DNA from: Rhynchosporium graminicola
Taxonomy: Eukaryota; Ascomycota; Leotiomycetes; Helotiales; Ploettnerulaceae
Length of the DNA stretch: 64,000 nucleotides
Assembly (NCBI GenBank): GCA_900074885.1
Contig: FJUW01000030.1
Coordinates: 186,001-250,000 of the forward strand
Reading direction: 5' to 3'
Shown here: in pieces, positions 25,734 to 36,936 of the stretch
Layout: each line of letters begins with the position of its first letter
How positions within the stretch are numbered: the stretch's first letter is position 1
Position numbers and translations under genes: made by a program
The notes under the pieces: generated by a model
The model's input: only the letters and a program-made list of their open reading frames with translations
What the model was told of the DNA's origin: nothing
The model's database searches: none

Positions 25734-27318
25734 TTACATCTTGATCGATATATCGTATATATCCAGACCAATAGCAACACTAGTCACTGTAGCCGCATAA
25801 GCTACTAATATCCCCATTGCCTGTAAGCTCGTAACATGTAGCGTAGGTACCGTCAGATTGACCAACCCAGTCAAGAGATTCGCCACAAGAAACACAGCGA
25901 GACCGTTTCTGTTGAAAGCCTCTAAGACACGGCTGGTACTGACTTGGTAAACCTCATCCTCCTCTTTCTTAGTCGCGTATATTTTATGCGCGTTAGGTAG
26001 AAGAATGGTCTCGGCAAGACAGAACGCCATAAGTTGCGTTGTGTTGAAAGCTGCAATCCAAAGGAAGTATGGCAGATTCGCAAGACGTCGGGATACGGCC
26101 AGTGATAGGCCGTACGTGTAATTCGTGCTGAACCAGAACAATGCGATCCAACCTACAGACCAAACACCCAATTTCAATAAAAGCCTCTTCCTCTGCTCAC
26201 CCCCAGTTTTGCCTTCACCACGTGGCAAAACTAAAAGTCCTAACTGCTGTCCAGCGAGGAAAATTGCAAGATAACCGAAGAAGCTGAATATTCCCTCACG
26301 ATTCTTGTCAAACAGGTTCGTCCTGGGGGCTGTGAGCACAAAGGCTTTCAGATCCGTAAACTCCAGAGCGGCCTGGTATGCGACTCCCAATGCGACGGCC
26401 AGGCCAGCATAACTAGGCACATATTCGAAGGCGCTTTGGAAGAGCGCCACAAACGGGGGAAGAAATCCCATCGTGAAGAAGAAATTCCAGTGTACCCCAT
26501 ACTCCGTCACATGTTCTGCATAGTCTAAACCCTTGACAGTGTATAAACGTATCAGACCAAGCACAATCAAGGGCAGCGAATGCCTCAGTGACCGAGAGAT
26601 TCTTTCTGCCAGAGGTGCTAGCTTTTCCCCGACTAATTGTGCTTTCAATATTGGCCGAGCTGCCACGATTCCTGCCGAGAATACAAATGATCCAACACCT
26701 ACATCCATCAGCGATGTCCCCCAATTCTCAACTTTCGCAAAACGTCTTGGAAATATCCGGAAGTCCACAGCCAAAATCGCAATACATGTGACAACGATCA
26801 TAGCACCTCTATATGTCGTAACAAACGCTCTTTTTGGTAGTGAATTCAGTGTCTCGGGTTTCGACTGCTTGCTGCTAGCTGATGGAGGGAGTTTGGCCTT
26901 TTTCGGAGCTGGTGGTCCGGGTAGGAGATATAGTCCAGGTACCGGGGCGAGGAGTATCGCATTGAGCAGCAGAGGGGTAGGGGCGTAGAGTGTTATGGCC
27001 ACGAGAATGGCACAGACATTGAGGAGGAAGTCGACCGCGAACGCGAGGGGTGTATATGGTTTGAAGAAGGATTGGCGGGTTTGGAGGGCTGACCAGAGGA
27101 TTACTGCTGCCTGTGCAAGTCTCGTCAGTACCTATACCCTCATGAAAAGCGAGAAAATATTCAAGGATAAAAGACTGGCAATGCATAAGGAAGCCTACCG
27201 GCGCAACAGCTGTGACATAGTTGATCTCTCCGATCTCTCCACCTGTGAGGTTAGAAACGAAATCTTCTTTCAAGGATTTATAGCTGGCCGCCATTGCTTG
27301 CTCTGCTGCTCGGGACAT
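25734..27318 (-). CDS. GWT1: GPI-anchored wall transfer protein 1 (glucosaminyl-PI inositol acyltransferase)
   Basis: Two exons: 27199-27318 (40 codons) and 25734-27110 (458 codons plus TAA), with an 88-nt intron 27111-27198 (GTAGGC..ACAG). The 498-residue protein matches the usual Gwt1 size. The N-terminus shows the family signature [19 protein letters not shown] followed by INYVTAVAP, then WSALQTR..SFF..YTPL. The rest is a chain of hydrophobic segments, about a dozen membrane spans, with motifs such as [14 protein letters not shown] and [14 protein letters not shown]. Known role: in the ER membrane Gwt1/PIG-W acylates the inositol of glucosaminyl-phosphatidylinositol, an early step of GPI-anchor synthesis needed for wall mannoproteins; it is the target of manogepix. 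The start is the only ATG ahead of the signature. Identification is by family recognition, without alignment. Confidence 0.95.
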
Positions 27319-29371
27319 TCTGTATTGTAGCAAATCTGTTTCTTGGGAGTAAGATCCCGGAGGTGCTGCTGGCGGAGATGAAGATGCCAGGAATCATAGT
27401 TATGGAGCTCGCGACGCGGACGCGGACCCACTGTTATTCCGCTCCGCACTACGAGAACTAAACGTGACTTCGCGAAGCGTTAATCGTTAGGAAGTGCATC
27501 AGGAGCGTTTGTTGGGTGATAAGGGTTTCAACCGTATTATGCACAAGAATCCCATCTTTTGTGTGAATCGAATCATTAACGATCTTTCCAAACTTCCTTG
27601 CGGCTCTGCGCTGCATACTTTTCTCTCAGCTTTCTTGCATCCAGATATCTAGGACTGTGTCGCGAACTTTCTATAAAGCATATTTGCCAATGGGAAATTC
27701 TCCTATCGATTTCATTTTTGATTAGTGCTTTTTCATCGATGGTACAGGAGTCTATATATATGATCATCCTGTTCAGCTTCTCTATATATTATAAGAGCAT
27801 CCCAGGTATTGCATCAGGTGATTCACTCCTCGATCCTCATCGTTAATTGCATCCTTACTTACGGCGCGACCGTCCGCTTTCTCTGGAACATGGCCATGAT
27901 GTTCCGCTTGAGAAAATACTGGAGCAGCATTGGCCTTGCCCATTATATCTTGAAGCCAATTGGCAGTGTCTTGGGAGCCGATGACATAAGATAAGCTTAC
28001 TACGGATGAGGTTTGATGTTTCTTCGGGTATTGGTACTTCTAGGGCCACACTCGGAGTTTGTGCTACACACCATGACGAGAAGTTGTGTAACATCGTGGC
28101 TCAATCTTTCATTACGTGGCGCCTCTCCGGGGAGCTATCCTGGTCTTACATGCATGTAATCGCGATACTTGCTTCGGGAGAGCTGCAGGAGATTCTTGCC
28201 CATGTCTATCGTACTACACTCCTTTTGCTCGAGGCCACCGACATTTCGTTCCTATGAAAGGATGTGGTCTCCCCGTAATGCTCTTGACATTCCAAGTTGT
28301 CCGACACGAGAAGCATGAGTAACACGAGAACACGACGATGAGTCTGACATGTGGTCATGATAGCTGGATGTTGATAACCATCATCACAATCATTACCAGC
28401 TTCACGACACATGGCCTGGATGAGCACATGTCTTTTATCTCTTTGATAAGAAACATGCCATCAATCGTAGACTTCGCGCCATTATACCGAACACCCAAGT
28501 CAACCAGCAGCATACTGTCGGATTGGACCATGTGATTGTCATGATCACATGTTAAGAAACGATGATTGCCCCTTGGACGAATACTAGCTGTCAATATTCT
28601 TGATGTCTGCCAAGCCCGCTCGATACTTATCGAATCGGAATCATTTCATTGTCTCAGACTGCGGCTATGGCTTACCAGCTGGAAGAGAGGCTTTCTTTGA
28701 CAGTTTCCGACAAAGTTTCGAGATATGGACAGGCTTCGGGTGGCTTGAATCAGGCTCCCGACGGACCGTTGATAAAAGACAGGAGCGAATTCTATTCATC
28801 AGTTCTGAAAACCCGTTCCGAGATATTCATATGTGAAAGAGGTCGTCGTCAGCACCGTGTCAGAAATGAAGCCACAGGTCCCCTTACCAGTCGCTCAACG
28901 GTCACTTGGCACCTGGCTCCTGATCACAGTAACAACGTGAGTCAATTGAACGTCGAGTTATAGAATATCTCACAATCTCATATTCCGACGCCCATGTGGC
29001 CGCAAACGGGGTTTGTCTGCTTTACGAATCTCGGCTTCATGTAAGGCATGGCTCAGACATCGATAGTCTCTTTGTCCTCAAGATCCAGAGAGCACGCCTA
29101 ACCATGTGTCGGAATGCTGTGCTTCAAAGAACTTCTGTGCGTCTCAGTGTCATTATAAATCTGCTCTGACTGCTCATGTCCTTTATCAAAGCTCTCATAT
29201 TTTTCTTTCGAGTATCTAGAGTTTTACTTCGCATTTATAAAGTTCCTTTAGCTGGCAATCATCTACTTCGAATATAGGGAGCTCGCCGTCAAGTTGAGTG
29301 AACCGAGCCAGGGAATCCAGCCTTTGTTGATTTTCGTGATCAACATTCCTCACCACAACGGATACGGCGAA
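27319..29371. other. Intergenic, no supported gene
   Basis: About 2 kb between two divergently transcribed genes, so it should hold both promoters. Small open frames on both strands (60-104 codons) overlap one another and show no family features. No repeats seen. Confidence 0.6.
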
Positions 29372-30564
29372 ATGACTGAACTTTCCGCAATCGATAGACG
29401 ACACCACAGCGAGCTACAGCCGCTCAGAATACGTCCTGACAGCCCTTTTACACCATCGCAAAGACAGAGGCAGAGCTCTATCACTGCGGCCAAATTGACG
29501 TCACTCCTACCGAGTCCAAGTCTTGTCGCCGCGCGGGCATACTTTTTCGAGTCCACAACACCGGTCGAGCAAGATGTGAGCGCAACGCAGAGGCGCAAAA
29601 GCTTGTTAGAAAGCCAAGTATTCCCGCGAAGGCACTCGGTTCTACCGGCAGCAAAGACTTTGGCTGTGCAATTAGAGAGCTTCAGCTTCTCTGGAGGAAG
29701 TAAAAACCTCCATACTGTTCCAGAAGCGGAGGAAATTGTCACAGAAGCCAAGATTGAGAGTCCTTCCGACACTTATATGGCCGAGGTCGACGCTTTCGAT
29801 GAAGTAACGACGCCAATACGGCGCAATTCAAGTATGATTTGTGGAACGCCGCAAGAGGTCCTTCGTCAAGTCCCTTTCCAGTATACACACGATCATCTCA
29901 GAGACTGGGGTTATGCATATCTGGGAAACTCAGCAACTGCAGATGCATTTATCAACCCTGTCAGCCTTCGTAGGCCGAGCATGGCTGCTGTAAAGATTGA
30001 GCCCACGCAAGACAACACTCTGGGGTGGACAACAATACGTGCCAGAGTTGTACCAAATGGAAAAGATCGAAAGCCATTTATAATACAGAAGAGATTTGAT
30101 GTAGATGAACTCAGAAGCAGCATACCCCAAATTCCCAGTCAACCGACCGAAAGGAAGAGTCCGGCAATTCTTAGGAGGTCCGGCAGAACTCGACGGTCTT
30201 CGACCCAGGAGGTTACGGATACCTGGCGTAAAGACAGTGCCAACATCAAGAGAAAAGACAGATTTCCATTTCTGGGGAAAGCCCCTCTTCCTATCCGTGA
30301 GTTCTCAATCTCACACCGCTTCTTCTTCTTCGTGACCATTCCACTGACATAAATCGTGCTCCAGATATAGAGTATGCACTTCATTACCTTCCGGTCTTGG
30401 GAGCTTTGATGCTGTCGGGACACGTCAGAAAGGGAGACTCGATTGACCTACCAATTCCACATCCTGAAGTATGGCGGGAAGTTCTCACATACATCTACAC
30501 CGGTCGAGGAAGTCTCAGCGCAGCTATGAAGCAGAATATTTGCTTCCTAGCCGGCCACGCCTAG
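29372..30564 (+). CDS. Uncharacterised fungal protein with BTB/POZ-like C-terminus
   Basis: Two exons: 29372-30296 and 30365-30564, joined across a 68-nt intron (GTGAGT..CCAG) with phase 1, giving 374 residues. Without splicing the frame would run to a stop at 30352 and replace the C-terminus with an intron-coded tail. Residues 1-170 are Ser/Pro/Arg-rich and probably disordered. Residues 170-250 (LRDWGYAYLGN, RKPFIIQKRFDVDELRSSIP) look folded. The spliced-in tail reads LPVLGALMLSGHVRKGD, then IDLPIPHPEVWREVLTYIYT, GRGSLSAAMKQN and ICFLAG. The PHPEVW..VL.YIYTG pattern fits the second half of a BTB/POZ fold as found in ascomycete proteins of unknown role. ATG 29372 is the first Met of the frame; the 26 codons upstream lack one. 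Function unknown. Confidence 0.72.
30297..30364 (+). other. Intron of the BTB-like gene
   Basis: Starts GTGAGTTCTC and ends GTGCTCCAG. A branch-like CTGACAT lies about 20 nt before the acceptor. Removal restores a 65-codon conserved-looking tail ending at TAG 30562-30564. Confidence 0.75.
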
Positions 30565-33500
30565 CACACACGAAACACTCTGCAACGTCACAACTCATTG
30601 TTGCATGAGCTTGGGCGCATAATATTATCTTTTTTACTTCTTTGCTGTACATGGCTTTTAATTTTGACAATATAGCGGTCTTGAAAACATCGCAAGACCT
30701 TCACCTTGCTACGTGTCTTTCTAATTGGATCCCGCTGACACTGCATTGGGCATGGCACATTCTGCAGGCCTGCAGTTCGGACTTGCAGCCAGGTTACGGC
30801 ACTATTTGTATCCACGGTAACATTATTTTCAATCTCTCTGGGTGCCAGATCCAGACATGGATCTCGATTCGAATCGTCCGTTCCAGTATCAAGGCGTCGT
30901 GGCAGCAATCTCGCGCCGGTGAAAGATCGAACGAACGTAGGATGTCATTCTTCCCGACGGGAAGATAGTTCGAGAACAGGGCTTTTACTCTGGGTGTACT
31001 TTTTCTTCATTCACCATTGCGCTGTGTTATTTTTTCTCCATCTTTCATGACTGTATGGCATGACTTTCATGAGTGCACGTTTGCTGCAAATGACCAGGTT
31101 TCCTTACAATGATATTGAATGCTGTATGTCTCGATCGCCCGCTTCTTAAGTTAGGAAATCCTGGGAGATGATATCATCAATACACGGCCTTGCCGTCTCT
31201 GTACTTTGTAGTCACAACTCGTAGCACTCAATTTGGTCTTTCCGTCTCCAAAATAACATCTCACAGCGTCTTGCACGCCTTCTGTAATTTCCACGATTCC
31301 AGCACCCGCTCCCTCGGAACAGCCACTCTCGTCTCCAATTCTGTGACGAATCTCGATCGACCCAACAAACGTTCATTCTTGGTCATGCATAGCCTCTCAT
31401 CCCCCACACTTTGGCGTCTACTTCTCTCTTGCCTATTTTGTACACAAAGCAAGGGAGGTCGGAATTGACTCTAGGCCAGGAAATATTGCCTGCGGATGTA
31501 CATACAAGGATGCCGAACGCCACCACCTGCAACCTGCAACCCAGTCCCACAGATGGACATCCTCATCTCCTCAATCTTAAACGCTGTGCGAGGAAATACC
31601 TCCGTTGGTATCTGTTCCAGCCAAAACAGAGAAGTGGTGATGGAACCAGGTCGCTGCCAAACGGCGACCGATCTGATCAGGTAGAGAGGTAAGGGTCTGC
31701 CAGATTTCACTCATCGGTTTTGCAAACAAATATGTTATCCCTGTAGACCCAGATCAAACCAGATCCCCCGAACCAATTTCAACTCGATACCACACTTCCT
31801 TGCAATTCTCTGTGGAGACTGATCCTGTAGAACACAGAACAAACACTGTCCTTTGCCAGGCTTCGACAGCACGAGGAAATCAACACCCACGCTAATCATT
31901 CTCGCTTGCACGAGCCCTCCTAACAAAGCATAATTCTTGCCTTTCTCACGCCGTAAGGCGGATTAGCCCACCTGAGAGACTTCTTTTCTTTTCCTTTTGC
32001 GCAGGAGCCGCCAGCCAGACGCCGGTTAAGATGTCCGTCGGAGGCGTCTGGCGTTTCTGCAGCGGGGATAAACAGACAAGGATGTAATCGAATCCCAGCA
32101 GAAGCCATCGCTCCCTGGCATAATACTCCAACGTCATTTGATACTCGCGCTGGTCAGCATTCTCTTGCTTTACCAACACGTGGGCCGAAATTTCTGCTCT
32201 GCAAGTCTGGAGCTGTGGGAGTATTGCGGACGTACAGCGGTTAAGTGTCATCCCTGGTCGACTGTGGGGGTTGTCGGATCTCGAGACTTTACTTGCACTT
32301 GGAGTAAACAGATCATCAACTTACCTCCGTAGTGCGATCATGTCAGTGCGTTCTGACCCGTAGTACTCTTTTTAGTTGAGAGCCTATAATCCTTGTCGGA
32401 CAAGGAACGATACATGACCGCTGTACCTTCCTCCTTTGTACTGTAGTAATTTGACAGCTTGTCTACGGAGTACAAGTATCAGGCCATCCCCATCCTGGGG
32501 TTAGAAGTCGGATTTGCCGACCTTGTTAAGCTAGACCGCAAACATCATGGGTCATATCATCAAACTACCTAAAGTCTAGCTTTCCAGTTCAAGTTTGGCT
32601 TAGCATCTGATTTACGAACATCTTTTTATGACCGCGGCTTTATCAAGATTGCAATTCAAGCCTTGTTACCCGTCTGAAAGATAAAGTTTGAGTCTAGGTT
32701 TACGAGCATCGTGACGGATGTTTCCGAACCCCTCCATTCTACGAAGCACATACGAAGGCGCCTTGTTTTCAATCCCGCTCTCACTTCCAGGCTTGGTATT
32801 CCGATGTTTATACCCCAATCTCCGTCAAGCCGGCACTACTCAGCTATTTGAGCAGCTAAAGAAACCCAAAGTTGCTTACACCAGGACTAGAGCAGCTTCT
32901 GAGGCCGTTTCTGCTATCATGCATTAGCTGTTTGACAAAACCGTCAATAGAAATGAGCTAAGATATCCAATTCGGTCTTAGACCAGTCTACTTCGGAATA
33001 CGCCGTCTCTGTCATGTCCTGGATGAGACTAGTAAATCTGAACCTAGTTTGGCACAGACAATTCGCACGTCCTGCCGTTCTGGCATGGTCCGGTCATTCT
33101 AAACCCGACATACTCTATTGAAGACTCAATTGTAGGCTCAATGCGTACTTGGGAATGGGTGGGCTTCCACGTACAAGGTCTATGGATCAATTGTAAAGCA
33201 AGTTCAGTTGATATCGATCTCCATAGTGAGCAATCGGTTGGTTCCGAAATGTTCCTCATGACTCTTCTTCAACCCTGCTCACCATATCATCCACCCCACC
33301 TTCGACTATGCAGGTCCCTTCCATCGAGCGACCTACATGCAGCTAAGTACAATATCCCCGTCCCTGCATTGCATAGCATACGCATGTACATGCATGAGTC
33401 GGACTCTAGCTCTAGACCACACACACATCTTCCTGCTCTCGCTTTTGTCTCGTCATGTCTGGCCGAGTACATTCACATCTTACTCGGACGCAAGCACACG

Positions 33501-35283
33501 ATTATCTTCCTCATAGATTATCTAGTATCTCTTACTACTGTTCTATCAGATATCATCAATCGAGGCTCCGTTCTGTGTCGAGTCACACCGACAGGCAAAG
33601 CAGTTCGTAAATCATTTAGCTGGGCGAGGCTTTCCAAACAGCAAAGAATCAGCATCACCACCAAGGATTTACCCCACGCGAGCGTAAGATACGTGAAATG
33701 TAACAGCTACTCAGTTCGGCCACTCGCTGACTCGTTTGAATGTCTTATTCCTATTGCCATTCTCGTCTCTCGTCTTCGTGCTGCACTCAGATCCCTATCA
33801 TGTACAACCAACGAATATTCTTCCGCCTGATGTTCTAGCTTAGATCTTGAACTACTGAACTACAATTCACTAAGCTCTTCTCGACGCAAACTTGGTCTGC
33901 TTACTGGTCCTGGTGATAAACCGCATGATCAGCCGCAGGAACTATACACAAATGTTCCATCTTCAATCAAGAAGATAAGAAAGACACGGTCTTCCCGTCG
34001 CGTAAGCATCTCAAGAGCAAGCACGGAACATAACCAGATTTTCATCGCCGATGCTGCACAACCGTTTCTATGCAAGCCGAATTCTGTATCAAGCACCAAT
34101 CGCTTGGCCTACCTTGTCTGCCATCCCACTACGCTACACCACACCCACCAATCTCGAACCCATGTAAAAGAAGCACGTCAATCATATCCTTGCCATACAC
34201 ACATTAGCTAGCTGCAGTCTCATCCATGCTGCTGCATACAGAGGTAAGGATGATGACAACTTCGCGCCTTCCTTTCCATTTTTTAATTTCCCTCTGTTGA
34301 GATAGAAGAGGTTTCCACATCACGGCAGTAGGCATGACGCTGATGCTCAGTGCTTCAGTCCGATCTCCCGTGGCTAAGTTGAGGATTCCGCGATGTGGAA
34401 GTCATGACGAGAGTGATAGTTTACCTCTTGGTTAGGAGAGTTTGAACCGTCATATCCAAACAATGTACCTGAAGCACTCACCTAAACTTAGTGACCTTTT
34501 AAGATACCCTTCAGTTGAGCCGCTTGTGGGGGTACATTAACCACCGGTGTTGGGGGGCGAGGCTTGAGTAGGCCTTTATGGCCAGGTTTCATCCGTATTA
34601 TCAATAAAGTACGCGAGTAGGCCATGTACACGGGGGAAGTTGTTTAATGTAGACCATTGCTGTTCATTCTTCTCTATCTCTCGAATATCAATTTTGTTCC
34701 TGCTTCGTATGCAACATAGGCTCTAGGACCAGAAATAAGCAGAGACGATATCTAAGAACATGAGGACAAAGCTTTTGGAAATCTTCGGAGGTTGAACAGA
34801 GCGGATCTTCAGTCTTAGAAAACATGTCTTTTGACTCCCAGAGATGTACAAGCATCGTAGAAAACGAAAGCTGAGAATTTTGTGCCTGCCTTCTAGATCC
34901 GCCAGACCATGCGTATGTGAACATTGCATTCCGAGCCAAGGAGGGTAACTTTTCAACAAGTTGAACTAGTTAAGTGGAGTAGTACTGTTGAACCTACTCT
35001 CCTAATCGTGTTAAGCGAAATGAAGAAAGTAAACAAACAAGAGTCCAAACTCCGTCCATGCAGCCAGATAATCTCTGCAACCCAAGACTCGAAGGCCTGG
35101 AAACCAACATGATCAACTTCCTCGTTCCACATTGGGCTCGTGTATTCAAGTGGAAGTATCCTTTCGTCCAGTCGTGAATCGTAAGAGTCATAACCAAAGT
35201 ATGAGTATCGAAATTCATGCAACAGATGAGACCACACTTGGATTTGTGCTGCACTAGCGTCCAAGGGGAACCGTCACCTTCTT
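30565..35283. other. Long intergenic stretch, no supported gene
   Basis: About 4.7 kb between the 3' ends of the BTB-like gene and the GT2 gene, which converge. Open frames exist on both strands; the longest is 229 codons at 33141-33830. Their translations lack family features, and no frame is extended by convincing introns. No repeat or RNA gene recognised. Confidence 0.55.
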
Positions 35284-36936
35284 CTAATTAGAATCCGAAT
35301 CAACCTCGTCGCAGAATTTTTCGCTTCCCGCCATCGATTCTGCTTCATCGTCTGGATCAATTGCCTGTTCGATCGCAGTGTAGGCATGTTCTTTCTCGTC
35401 CGTAGAATAGATGAACATCTTTCCATTGTTGTAGCGAACGAGACCAGGGTGATTGCCGGGTGGGAGCGTAATGCTTTCGCTTCGGCGACCTCTTGGGCTC
35501 ATGCGCTCGTTATCGTTCGTATCACCATCTTCGCGACTACCCCATGAAGTCTGTATCAGGTTATTAACATGTGCAGTACGTACTGGAGGGGCGACTAACC
35601 ATGCGATGAGTGATACCGGCGTATATTTTGATGAACCCATGAAAGTATCCAAAAATGATCGAGAGAGGGAGGAAGATCAAGTCGAAAGGTTCTCGTCTGA
35701 ATAACCCGACTAGTTTAATGGTCTTGATCCACAACATGAATATAACTTGAGCACACATTGCATACCAATAACCATTTCCAGGTAACTTGTAGGCAGCCTT
35801 GTGAAGGCAGTAGATAATCCAAGGATCGAAGGCAAACGTGAGAGAAGTGAATGTTGCAATATGGAGACTGTACGTTGACCAAGGTTGCTGTCTATAAAAG
35901 TATTAGTAGTGCATAACCAAAGCTTCTAGAATACTTACCTCCAAACGTGTCCTTCGGTAAATAGACTGGTGTAGTTGCTTCTCCAATTGCTACGAGCCCA
36001 ACGAGAACACTGATATAGAAACTTGATGTTGTTCTCGAGTGTGGTCTCAATCTCACATTGAGGATTGTACTGAATCCATGTCTTCCATCTATTTGTTACC
36101 AACCACCGGGTGACAAAGTTATCGTCATCAGCATTGAGTTGGTATCTGCCCCAGCGCTCGGTCTTGAAACCGTCCAAGAATAACGGATTTTGGAGGATCT
36201 CGGAGCGGAAGGCACAGGTGCGTCCGGACATGCATGAGGTTCCACCATCAATTCCATGCGTAGCCGAGATCTCGAAGTTGCGTCGCTCGATATAAGCAGC
36301 TCCATACCAATTGAAGCAAATATCGGTAAGTGGTCCAGAACGAATGCGTTTCACCCTCTGACTTGGTCCAACCCCACCAATTTTTGCGTTCTCAAAAGGA
36401 GCCAGAAGCCAGGGGAGGATTGTGTGTGGCCACGTGACATCGTCGTCCGCCATGATTATAATAGACGTTTTGACCGCGGGAATCGCTTCGCAGACCTGAA
36501 TCCTCTTATTTGCAATTGGCACATGAAATGTACGGATATTTGTTGCTTCCAAGGATTTCACAAATCTGACAAGTTTTTGGTATTTATCGGAGGTTGTGAC
36601 CAAGAGAAGCTCGTGAGGATTACAGGCCAGAATGCTCTGTATGGAATCTTTCAACTCCTCAAAATTGTTGTGAATAGTAGGAATAATGACAGTCACATCT
36701 TCTGCGGTGTATGATGGGTTTTCGGGTATAGGAATGGATTTGTAGGTCCAATGGCTGATAAAATTGACAATGGTTCGGACATAGCGATGAAGCCTTGAGG
36801 AATCTTAGCATTACTAATCCAAAATATAGGTTGGAATAGTGGCATATGATATCCCAGGGTTGGAGGAAAACCCGAGTACTTACCAGAAGACCCAAAAAGT
36901 GATTGCCCACCCACCAAGATCAAAAAGGTCGAACAT
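35284..36936 (-). CDS. Family 2 glycosyltransferase, Cps1-like polysaccharide synthase
   Basis: Four exons: 36884-36936, 35939-36793, 35600-35891, 35284-35550. They give 488 residues; introns are 90, 47 and 49 nt, all GT..AG. Residues 1-18 begin MFDLFDLGGWAITFWVFW, a hydrophobic N-terminus. The GT2 domain starts at TVIIPTIHNN (from residue 52). Nucleotide-sugar binding DDD is at 134-136 (MADDDVTWP), an acidic NADDDNF motif at 238-244 and a (Q)xxRW motif at 279-283 (QCSRWARSNWRSN). These are the catalytic motifs of processive GT2 synthases (hyaluronan, chitin, cellulose type). Exon 3 encodes several C-terminal membrane spans. The tail is acidic (DPDDEAESMAG). The family includes cryptococcal Cps1 and ascomycete GT2 proteins tied to wall structure and hyphal growth. 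The sugar product is not predictable from sequence. Confidence 0.92.

Noticed and set aside
33141..33830. 229-codon open frame on the plus strand
   Set aside because: No family features, irregular composition, no supporting introns, and overlapping frames on the other strand; length is possible by chance in 4.7 kb.
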